DNA from: Umbelopsis ramanniana AG
Lineage: Eukaryota; Mucoromycota; Umbelopsidomycetes; Umbelopsidales; Umbelopsidaceae
NCBI RefSeq assembly: GCF_025399195.1
Contig: NW_026252117.1
Span: forward strand, 186,001-250,000
DNA: 64,000 bases
Direction of reading: 5' to 3'
Shown piece after piece: positions 23,797 through 33,910 of the stretch; within the stretch, counting starts at the first letter, position 1; the number at the start of each line of letters is the position of its first letter. Under the pieces are notes generated by a model. It had not been told where the DNA came from. It worked only from the letters and a program-made list of their open reading frames with translations, and ran no database searches. Position numbers and translations under genes: made by a program.

Positions 23797-25026
23797 AATT
23801 GTCGCAGCATATTCGGTTGATTGACGGCTGCGCCATTGTACATATTTCCACCGTTCATTTTCAAAAACTGTTGCTGTTGTAATGGCGTCATCTGACCTAA
23901 TGACATTTGTCGCTGCTGAGGTCGAGGTTGCTGTTGCTGCAGTTGTTGCTGTGGTTGAGGTTGTGATTGCTGTTGCTGTTGCTGTCTTGCCTGTTGTTGT
24001 GCCATCTGCATCTGATTCAAAGGTGAACGACTTGGATCTGGTGTGCCTTCAGAGCTATTCACGCCTTCGAACAATGACTGTGCCGCTTGAGCAAGCGACA
24101 AGACGTTATGCATTGTTTGCGTTCTTGCTGGTGGAAGTGGACTGAGTGATGGGGGGACTGGATTTTTATTCTGCTATACCGAAATCGAAAAGTGATACTT
24201 TAATATATGGCGCTGAACACAAAAAAGACGACAACCAACACAAAAAGCGCAACTTACCTCAGCAGGTTTAACAGAGATATCGGCCATAGTAGCTAAATAT
24301 GTTAGATTGGACTGTAATCGTGCCTGGTATCTAATGGAGCAGAGGCTATGTTAGGAAGATCAGGACCTAAATGAACATCCCACCACTGAGTGAGCCTTAC
24401 AATGATAATTCGGTGGGTTGTGCATTAGGGTCTTGAGATAGTTCTACACATGCACGAAACAATTCTTGATTCAAGGCCAAAATCTATTTCGAAAATGATG
24501 AGATAGGATTCTCTATTACGAACCAATCATGACTGATACTCACTGCGGAGACTCGTTTTGCGTTAAGAGCAGTATCGTTTGCAGCAGGAGACTCTGTAAG
24601 ACTGACAGACGGTTGTCTAGGAGTGCCTGCCGATTGCCGCCGTGCTTGCTCTTCTTTCTGTGCTTTTGCTTGTTGTGGACTGGTCATAGCTTGATTGGCC
24701 AAAGGTGACCCAAATCTTTGTTGTTGTGGCATGTTGTGCATACTTGGCGATGAGGATGCTGAGCCATATGTTTCGGATGCTCCGCTCTTTGCGCGTTGCA
24801 TCTGCATTTGCGGTGAATCGTACGGCGATGCCGATCCCGCTTGCTGCTGCTGTAGTTGTTGTTGCTGTTGCTGCTGTTGTCGCTGTAATAGCATTGCATG
24901 CAGATATAGGTTTTGCTGTTGTTGCTGTGGATCAGCAACAGATGGCTGGCCTGAATAATTCATAATCATGGACTGCAATTCCGGAGGAATCCCTGAATTT
25001 GAGCCGTTATTTTGAGCATTGTACAT
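23298..25026 (-). CDS. Gln-rich protein with SSXT (SS18-like) domain
   Basis: Exons are 25026-24544, 24483-24401, 24330-24258, 24170-23663 and 23587-23298, giving 478 aa. Exons 2-3 build a short SSXT-type helical domain (about residues 162-213): ILALNQELFRACVELSQ, then YQARLQSNLTYLATMADIS. This matches the QMLxENxxLI...YQxxLxRNLxYLATIAD pattern of the SS18 family, which binds the BAF/SWI-SNF complex in animals. The rest is low complexity, with 26 consecutive Gln codons (23718-23795), other Gln runs, and Met/Asn/Gly-rich ends. I infer a nuclear co-activator linked to chromatin remodelling. The family call rests on the short domain only; a Mediator-like Gln-rich factor is the alternative. Confidence 0.75.
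23718..23795 (-). repeat. CAG/CAA microsatellite encoding 26 glutamines
   Basis: Uninterrupted Gln codons, mixed CAA and CAG, inside exon 4 of the SSXT-domain gene. The codon mixing suggests selection on the protein tract rather than simple slippage alone. Confidence 0.9.
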
Positions 25027-25619
25027 GGTTAAGAATAAACAAAGATGTGCGTTCTGTTAAGAGATGTTCAATGGAAGCGTTGCTTGGTAGACGACTTTTT
25101 TTTTTTTTTGCTCAGTTGAAAAACCCCTTTCCTGTTGAGCAGGCCAGCAAAATAGTGAAGTGACTTTGAAAATTTTTGGTGGATGAGTGTCATTTTGACT
25201 TTACGGCACAAGTGTTCGTTCCCACTCAATGTCCTGAAATACAAACACGTCTATTGATAATCAAATACATAAACAAACTATATATGATCGCTCACTATGA
25301 TGATACGGCTGGCGACACAACGCGGTATAATTTTAAACGTTAATCGCGGAGGAATAGGTTGCACCGTTCTTAATAAGGAACAATGGCCGTGCTCATTGTA
25401 GTCTCGAGACAGATCCTAGAGCACAACTAAACCAATATTGTAACAGCAAGGTTTTTATTTTTTGCGAAGCAAGACGTTAAAGTAACCAGTTGAAAGGAGG
25501 AAAAGAAATTTCGGAGTTGGCACCGAAACTTTTTTTTTTTTTTCAATTCATTATATAACACTAAGACCCTTTTTCCATTTAAACTCTGTTCTTTTGTTTC
25601 AGTACCATATAATTCAATC
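25027..25619. promoter_or_regulatory. Divergent promoter region: SSXT gene and inositol transporter
   Basis: Lies between starts at 25026 (minus) and 25620 (plus). Contains A/T tracts, a TGAAAATTTTT motif near 25167, and a TATA-like TATATAA near 25550. No gene. Confidence 0.5.
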
Positions 25620-27811
25620 ATGGCAGCAAAAGATGATGTGGAAGGGGTTGACAAGACAATTCAAGGGTCATGTGAGAGTTTCCACATTGGCCATCACTTT
25701 CAAACCAGTGCAAAGGATACTCCCGAAGTCGAAGAGGTTGAACATGTTGAGAAAATCACTTGGTTTGTGTTAGCACTAACTTCGTGCGTGTGCCTCAGTG
25801 GTTTCTTGTTTGGTATGTATTGGCTGGCCCAAGTGCTTTAGGTAACATGCGTAACTGACAATAGCCGCCAATTTCCTTTTTAACAGGTTTTGACACTGGC
25901 GGTAGGTTCACTTTTTGAGCAATGGCTAATTTGACCATTCCTAAAAACTCAACCCATTTTTCCAAATAGTCATTTCTGGAGCTCTGCAACCTATTCGCGA
26001 TGAATTTCAGTTGAATGATGTACTTTCAGAACTCATTGTCGGTGCAACCACATTGGGTGCCATTATTGGTGGGTTGTTCGCTGGCTTTGTAAGTTTACAG
26101 AACTATATTTTGCCTGCTTTGACTGTAATTTCTCATCGCTAATACCACACTACCTCAGTGCTCAGATCGAGTTGGAAGAAAGGTAAATATAGGGTGTTTA
26201 CAGAGATGAGCCCATGCTATTGCTAAACTGTGATATATTTCTTCAGCCTATCACATTGCTCTCCTCTGTTGTATTTGTTGTTGGAGCCATTGTCATTGCT
26301 GCCGCACCCAACTTTGGAGTTTTGATTTTTGGAAGATTGGTCGTAGGATTTGGAGTCGGTCTTGCTTCGATGATTGTTCCAGTCTATTTGAGTAAGTCTT
26401 CAATCCGTATATGTATATAGTGCGTATTTGGTATCTCACACACTAGTCTTGCAGGTGAAGTAGCTCCTCGTACGCTTCGTGGTAGACTGACAACAATTAA
26501 TGTTCTAATGATCACGTTCGGTCAATTGGTCTCGTATCTCATTAATATTGCTTTTGCCAAGACGAATGAAGGATGGCGCTATATGTTTGGAATTGCTGCT
26601 GTTCCAGCTTTGATTCAACTGTGCAGTGAGTTGTCCTAAAGCAATGCGTCTCATGCCGTCACATGTGAACTTATTTTGCCCCTCCGCAGTCTTACCGTTT
26701 TTGCCAGAGAGCCCACGTCAACTGGTTGTGAAAGGAAGGACCGAGCAAGCTACCGCTGCTCTTACCAAGATCTATGGAAAGAGCGTACCAGAATTCTTCG
26801 TTCAATCCGAGCTTTCGCAAATCGAACAAAGTATTGAGATCTCCAAAGCCGGCACTTACAGAGAGTTGTTTAAACCATACAACCGTAAACCTCTCATCAT
26901 CTGTAAGTAACCATTTCTCAGGCAGTACCACCACAAATGTATCTAATGTACCTCGATGTTTTTAGCATGTGCTCTACAAGCTGCACAGCAGCTATCCGGA
27001 TTCAATTGTGCTATGTACTATGCCGCTACGATCTTACATATGGCTGGTTTCCGAGATAATTCGTCTTCGACATACTTCTCTATTGTGGTGTCAGCTACAA
27101 ATTTCTTATTTACATTCATCGCTTTGACTATCATTGACAAGGTCGGTCGTCGCCGAATCCTTATTTACAGCATGGTGGCGATGATCATCGGCCTGTGGGC
27201 ATTAGGAGGAGCCTTTGCTGGACAGCAAGGCTTTATGACACTTCAGGATAATTGCAATTATGGAACCAATTGCGCACGCTGTGTACAGGACTCTTCCTGT
27301 TCATGGTCAATATCACAAGGCATGTGTGCTATTACCTCCGGTCTTGATCCTGCCGATATCTTCCAATCCAGCACTGGTTGTCCTCCTCAAGCTCATGATC
27401 AAGCTCTGACTGGCATCTTATTTGCATCCCTCGTCGTCTATGTGGCCGGTTATGCTTTAGGTCTTGGCAACGTACCATGGCTTATGCAAAGCGAACTGTT
27501 TCCTCTCTCTGTTCGTGGAAAAGCTAACGGTATCGCAACTGCTGTCAATTGGGCTTGCAACTTGATCATTTCAACATCCTTTTTAAGTATGACCAATGGC
27601 GTTTCCGCGGCAGGTACTTTCTGGTTCTATGGTGGACTTTCCATCTTGTTCTGGATATTTGCCCTCTTTGAAGTGCCAGAAGTGAGTAGCGCAACATGGA
27701 CGCGGGTACATGGAATTTCCTTTACTGAACTCTTTTTGCTTTTTTTTCTTTTCCCAATAGACTGCGAATAGATCTTTGGAAGAAGTTCGTCGCCTATTCA
27801 CCAAAGAATAA
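25620..27811 (+). CDS. MFS myo-inositol/proton cotransporter (HMIT/ITR-like)
   Basis: Twelve-helix sugar-porter of the plasma membrane, likely for myo-inositol. Exons are 25620-25812, 25887-25901, 25970-26088, 26159-26182, 26247-26391, 26455-26625, 26690-26902, 26966-27681 and 27761-27811; 548 aa. Joined exons give [26 protein letters not shown] (the helix 2-3 loop), [44 protein letters not shown] and the [15 protein letters not shown] motif. A loop between helices 9 and 10 (27253-27381) has six Cys in a PSI-like array, as in animal and plant HMIT/INT proteins. Two exons are tiny: 15 nt encodes GFDTG and 24 nt encodes CSDRVGRK. The exact substrate is inferred. Confidence 0.9.
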
Positions 27812-28231
27812 ATCCCCAACCACCATGGCATGGAGCCGCCTCAACCGATGTAGAACTCTATCTCACCTTTCTTTTGCCTATTGTCATTAATACAGTAATA
27901 CCTTTTTAGCTTATTGAATCTTCTTTTAAACAGAAATAATAAAAGGATCCTCTGGAACCGATTAATACCATCATCAAGATAATATTGACTTTGAATGCAT
28001 TAATTATCTAATGGCACTTTTCTGATTGATGGTGGTCTTATAAAGAGTGGCAGCCGCTTGATGAAAACAATGTTTGGCTATAGCCACAATATTCGTTTAG
28101 TGTGTTCAGCAAACAATGGCGTCAGAATGTGTATTTAAAATCTAGAGGGATAGATGCAAATTTTGGGGTTTATTGTATATATTAGCAGCACGAAATGTTC
28201 ATCTAAAGAACCTAGCTATGCTTGGTTATAT
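27812..28231. other. Convergent intergenic region
   Basis: 3' flanks of the inositol transporter (AATAATAAAA near 27936) and of the adenylate-forming gene. No gene. Confidence 0.5.
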
Positions 28232-30029
28232 CTATGCCTTGGCAAGTGGGGCGGCTCTATCCCAGTTGTGATAGCCTTGGTTGATCTCCTGTTCGAATTT
28301 CTTGATGTTGACACCGCGTTTAACGGTTTGTTTGTCGCTTCGCTCAAGGTGAGATCCTCTAGGTAGGATAATCATAGCTTCTGGGTGTTGCACTTTTGAC
28401 CATGCCATAACAGTATCGTTATATTCCTCTACTGCTCTCCAGATGGTAGCTCGAGCCTTATCTTCGTTCTCAATCTTATCCCAGTTCAATTCGACCATAA
28501 GAACAGGTCCACGGCGACCATGGCCAACAAGCTGGCATTCTTCAACTTCATCTAGAGGTCGAATGGCATTTTCCCAGGGAACAGGGTTAGTATTGAGACC
28601 CATAGAGTGGATCAACATCTGATCTCGTCGACCAACATAGACATATTTTCCAGACTTGGGGGGACATTCCTCAAACACATCGTTGGTATGGTATACACCG
28701 TCCGCGGGAATACTGATGTTTGCACCAACAACGGGAGGATCGTTATACAGAAGTTCATATTGGTCCCCTTCGATGTGTTCCCATTTGCAATGGTAGTCAT
28801 TTGTGGCCACAAACGTATCCCAATGCTCCTCGGTTGGCTCATTGCGAAGTGGGAATATTCCTACTTCAGTGCTTCCAATCATGGTTCTCTGAAGACAGTA
28901 GAAAATGAATGTTTAATAACGAGAGTACTAAATTTTCGACAACACTTCTCGGTCGGCCACTTACAACATTGATTCCCAAGCCTCGCAGAGCATTTGCAAC
29001 TTCGCTGGATAGCTTGCCTCCCCCAACCTCTATGGATTCCAGTTTACGTAGATAGTCAAGCTCAGGGCTATTATTTTTTCCATATGTTTCCAAAATCGCT
29101 TCAGCAAGGATAGGGTGAATGACAAGACGGTCGACGTTTGGAAGAACCTTCAAGCTATTGATGACTTCGGGAAGAGTCCTATGATTACAATCTTTGGCCA
29201 ATGGCAGTGCCATGGATCCCACCATATGCGCAGCCAAAAGAGCTAAGGCGCCTCCCATTCCATGGTATCTAATAACAGCTGGTCATTATTACCTCAATTT
29301 CATCACGCTTTTTTTTTTTTTCGGGGCAGCTTATACTTACATGAGCCCTGTGGTCAGGGTAGTCTTACTAATGAACAATGGTGGACCTTGTATGTAAGAT
29401 TTGTTTGTAATCCAGATTGGCTTGGGAGCAGAACTGCTAGTGCCTGAGGTATGGAAAATGAAGGAGCTATCATCTCCTTCGTTCCGGGTTTTATCGTAGG
29501 CAAATGTCTTGAGATCTTTCTTCAGCTCATCGACGGGATCAAATTCGATCATGCGAACAATGTGGACACCTTCAACTTGTGCAGCCAGACTTGCAGCGCG
29601 CTCATAGAACACATTATCGGCGATCAATACCTTGGCATCTACGCTTTGCAGCAGAGATACAATACCAGCATCTGAGTTCAGAGGACTGATATGTAGATAG
29701 GCATGCTGCAATCGCTGTGCCGCAAGACCAGTCAGCAAAAGTTGGATGTTGTTAGAGCCTAACGTAGCAACGACCAGAGGAGGGTGAGGTATTGACTGCG
29801 GTGCCGTCTTACTGACGGTATTATTGTCCGCCTTTGGTAATATTTCTGCATATTGAGCAGCCAAATGATCCAATAAGACATCAGTGTCCTTGTATGTCAA
29901 CGACCTGTAATGAGCAGCATTGGTCGGTTCAGGGTAGTAGAACCAAGTGTGATCTGGTAGATCCTGGGATCGATATGTAAAGATTTGGTGGAAGGAAGTA
30001 GCCTTTAGAAGATCTGTTGAGCTAGGCAT
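28232..30029 (-). CDS. Stand-alone adenylate-forming (ANL/NRPS-like) enzyme
   Basis: Exons are 30029-29341, 29268-28965 and 28888-28232, giving 549 aa. Adenylation motifs in order: the phosphate loop FHTSGTSSSAPKPI (about residue 210), MIGSTEVG (A5), YVGRRDQMLIHSMGLNTNPVPWE (A7-A8), and SDKQTVKRGVNIKKFE with the A10 lysine. The protein ends 20-odd residues after A10, with no carrier-protein site and no reductase domain, unlike the fungal NRPS-like reductases it resembles. It should activate a carboxylic acid with ATP; the acceptor is unknown. There is no targeting signal and no peroxisomal SKL end. An in-frame ATG at 30077 could add 16 residues. Confidence 0.82.
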
Positions 30030-31025
30030 GATAAGATAAATAGTATTTAATTTGATGAGATCCAAAATTTCCCCCATTTATATGAAAAATTTGGCAAAGA
30101 TTTTTTCGGCCCGCTAGATTTACCCGTGAAATGCTACCATGGAAATCCCAGCAGGTCTCATTACTAACATATAGTTAGTTTACACACAGCTCAGACGTTG
30201 GCTAAGTGTCTAAACGCTATTTAGAAATCGCAAGTTCTACCGTACTGCAGACGGATAAAATTTTATCGCTTGTTGCAAAAATGGGACCACAAACGCTTGC
30301 TTCCAAAATGAAGTGAAATAGAAACATGATATCGGCTTCCCATCGGTAACACTGACCATCGTTTAAGTTCTATGATAATGCTTTAGCCAGGCGGTTGCAC
30401 ATTGGGGGGTAAGCGAGGACGTAATGCTGTGAAATGGCGTCGACCGTCTCACAGTTTATGCAGTGACTTTCGGAAGGTTACGCGGCAAATATGGAACAGA
30501 TCCCACCGCCATGTGGTGTCATCCTCCCTTACATTCGAGCCCTCGATAAGAGAGAGGCTCAGTAAAAGACAACATGCCAGGATTGGAGACCGAGGCTGTG
30601 CAACATTTGCATTAACATGCAATATGTAATCGTTGCTATTCCTGCAAACCTGTTACCTCAAGATGCCATAAATGTCCTAAATCCTACTTCGGATAATCCT
30701 GAATGTTCACTCAGCTTAACTCAGTCAAAGCTGTGTTGCAATAGCCGATGCAACATAACCGTCGATGATGTATAGAGTGAACATGGCAGGCTGGTGAAAA
30801 AAAAAATTGTAATAGGTTTCAGGTGAAATTTCCAAGCATAGAAATAGCGAAAATGAGCGTCATTATGCACGTTGTTGCAAAGCTCCTAGTGAAAAACATA
30901 AATAAACCCCAAGCCAACCCTAATTTTTTTTTTTTTTAAATGTAAGATGATTGTTTATCAGCATGAGACCTGCATATGTACAACTTGATGTGAGAGAAAA
31001 AAATGGAAATGCTACGCTGGTATGA
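30030..31025. other. Intergenic: upstream of the ANL gene, 3' flank of the MscS gene
   Basis: About 1 kb. A T tract lies at 30922-30936. Short open frames (for example 30402-30629 plus) show no family motif; no gene supported. Confidence 0.5.
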
Positions 31026-33910
31026 TTACCCGTCAATGCCTGGGAAGGAAGTTTCGGCAGTTCGTTGACGGTGACGTGGGCGAGGAAGGTCAGATGAAAA
31101 GCTTTGTGGTGTTTCTGCAAGAATCGTTTCAGTATGGGGAGACGTAGTGATGTTTTGTGTTGGGAGACTGTATTTGATATCCAAATCTTGAAGCGCATCC
31201 TTGAGGGCATACATAAAGCGAGTACGTCGCTCCCAACGTTTGCCACCATCTTGCCAGTTACCCTTATGCTCGATATAAAGCAGCAGATTCAAAGTGTTCA
31301 GCTGAACGATCTCATTGATTTTAATATTGAATCCAGGCTGGAAGTCTCTGGAGTTGACAGTCAAAAATTCTTGCAACCGAGTAGAGAGTTCATGGATCTT
31401 CTCCGTTGGGGTGTTGAAGTGAACGTCGATATAAATGGATTCTCCCATGTTACCAGAGCGACGGATGTTGTTGATGAATTTTGTCATAAGGACAGTGGTA
31501 GGTGCATTAATCTCTTGACCGTCTGTTCGACTGAGAACAAGAAAAAAAACCGTCAGGGAAAATTGCAAACAGGACCGACCGACCCACCCAAAAATGCGAA
31601 GAGACTTACACAAAGGTAGTGGACATGATGCCCATGTTGGCCACCAGCAAAGTCTGTGTGTCAATGACAACATAGTCACCTGCATCATAAGGATGCTGCA
31701 TGGGAAGGAAACGGGGGTCAATAGGGGTCCTTAACCTGTATGTACTCAAAAAAAGTTACATGCATAGACTTACAGTGACGAAAAGGAAGAGGATACTCTC
31801 AAAGGTATTCTTTGCAGTGTTGCCGAAAACGAAGGCAAGAGCCACCAACGCGGATCCGAAGGGTACCAAACTCTTCCAGACATCGACGCTAAAGATAGTC
31901 AAGGTAGTAAAGATAGTAGCAATGGAACTGACCATCAGCAACATAGCATCGACCTTTCCAAGAGCTTGGCTGGTATCGCGAACGGATTGTGCTAGAGCCT
32001 TTCTTTCCTTGTAAATGGACAACACGGTATCACGCATTTCTCTACGAGACAGATCATGATTTCCATCTTTGTCGAACACAGCAAACGCTTTTTCGGCTTC
32101 TTCCACAGTGGCGAAATATGGCTCAAAATCTATCAACGTCAATCTCTTCTTGTTGGGACCAAGTGAAGTAAACAATTTGCGAGCGACCTTCTTTGCAAAG
32201 TCTTCGGAATTGATATCAACCTTGGAGTCTTGAATGCGAGATCGTGCGTCCGGAGTATCTGTCAATACGATATTTTGCAATTTCTTTTGTAGTTGGGAAA
32301 AGACCACAGGTGTAGAGGCAGATGAGCGCTTGTTAGGGGTATCATGATCGCTGTATGAGTAGTTGTGAGCATCATCGGTCAAGTTGCCTTGGTCGTAGCT
32401 GGAATAACGAGAATAGGCGGGTCGACGATTTCGCATACCACTTTGGGAAGCGGAGTTAGGGGTATTGGTGTTGGTACGAGATCTTCTTTCCGCTTTACTC
32501 AGACGATCCAAGACTGTGAAAGAACAGGCAATAAAAGCATCAGTTTTCTGGACCGGCTCTTCGGAGTAAAAAACATCTTGTACTCACTTTTCAAGGCATA
32601 TCGATTTTCCTTGAGACGATCATTGTAAGCAACCTTGTGGAATTTAATGGCTAGCGAGGATACATGAGTCAATCAATCAATTCTCCTGAATGACTGGGAA
32701 TGTGAATGAACTTACCAATAATTTGCACAATGCCCTTTTGGATGAACAAAAACACCGTAAGGAAGAAGATGGAAGCGAACACTTTCCAAATAACGTCAGT
32801 GTAAGCCTGCTTTTGCACTGACTAAACGAAGAGTGTGGCGTTAAAAATCTGCAGCTGTCACTATTCAAATCCTGTCACCCAATCGATTTTTTCGGGGGCC
32901 CAGCTGGAAAGGAAAACCATGAATAATTAATTACCTGAAATGGGACTTGCAGCAGGAAGGCCCAACATCCCCAGTTCCAGGCAGCTACCAGTAGAATCTT
33001 GAGATATTTCTTCATACTCATATAGTACTAGCGAAGTAAACAAAAAAGTTAATTGACGGATTTTAACAAAGGGCGTTGCACGCGCCTCCGCCATCAACCC
33101 TGTTATCAAATCCCGATCTTATCCAATTACCTCGAGCTGTGATTTGACCATCTCACTTCTTCGGCCCATGAACACCTTCACCCACATACTGACGACAGAA
33201 GGAAGAGCTTCTACGAAGATGGTAGTGAACCAACCAATGATCCACATGATGGCGGACCAATACATCCAGCATTGGACATTGTTTCTGATATTCAAAAAGG
33301 TCGGTGTCGCTTCCTCTTCGGCCGAAGGGTACGGAAGTAAAAAGTGTGCGAGCATGGCAACGCCCACAAACAAGCACGAACCGACAAAGCCGATGAGAAA
33401 TCGCTTGGAAAAAGGCGAGAGGTAGTGCCAGCAGCATGGTCGCTGCATGACCGATTTGATCTTTTCTCTGGTAGTGCGACGTCTTTTTGGCTTTTCTGCT
33501 TCGTTGGGATCCGCATTCCAATCAAACTCGCTGTCACTGGAGAGGACACCATCCGCGACCTCCTCTAGTACAGGTTCCGGTTCGGCTTTCTCGCTTATCG
33601 TATTAAGCTGCTCCGGTGCTGTTTTGGACCTGACCATACCGAGGTCGCCCTCGTTTTTTTCCTCCACCTCGGCTCGAGTTGTTGATACGCGCTCTGGAAT
33701 TTCGTACTGACTACTATTATAACTATCCATTGGGATAGAAAAGTAAGGGTCTTCCGGTTTAGGGCCAGGATCTGTTCGGTTTTTGATTTTCCGGTTTCGA
33801 AAATAAGTTGTCATGTAATACTAACAGCATGTTGGAGAGGCATACTCACTGTCCATGAGACTCTCGCTCTCCTCAAAATCCTGTAATCTGACAGACTTGC
33901 TTTTGTGCAT
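31026..33910 (-). CDS. MscS-family mechanosensitive channel with EF-hand (Msy-like)
   Basis: Exons are 33910-33850, 33771-33131, 33027-32935, 32821-32716, 32650-32588, 32513-31774, 31695-31610 and 31530-31026, giving 764 aa. The layout matches fission-yeast Msy1/Msy2 of the ER: a charged N-terminal tail, four or more membrane helices (FLIGFVGSCLFVGVAMLAHF, WMYWSAIMWIIGWFTTIFV, LLVAAWNWGCWAFLL, IFFLTVFLFIQ), and an EF-hand near residue 450 (AVFDKDGNHDLSRREM). The MscS pore and beta domain follow (FGSALVALAFVFGNTAKNTFE, HPYDAGDYVVID, MTTF-type turn, ending RTDGQEINAPTTVL). In fission yeast such channels release Ca2+ on hypo-osmotic shock; that role here is inference. Exon 7 uses the acceptor at 31696; an earlier AG near 31733 would lead to a stop. 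Confidence 0.92.

Noticed and set aside
23531-23882. Valine/alanine/leucine-rich plus-strand open frames
   Set aside because: They are the complement and shifted readings of the CAG/CAA glutamine tract, not genes.
30402-30629. 75-codon basic open frame upstream of the ANL gene
   Set aside because: Composition looks random and no family pattern or neighbouring exon was found.
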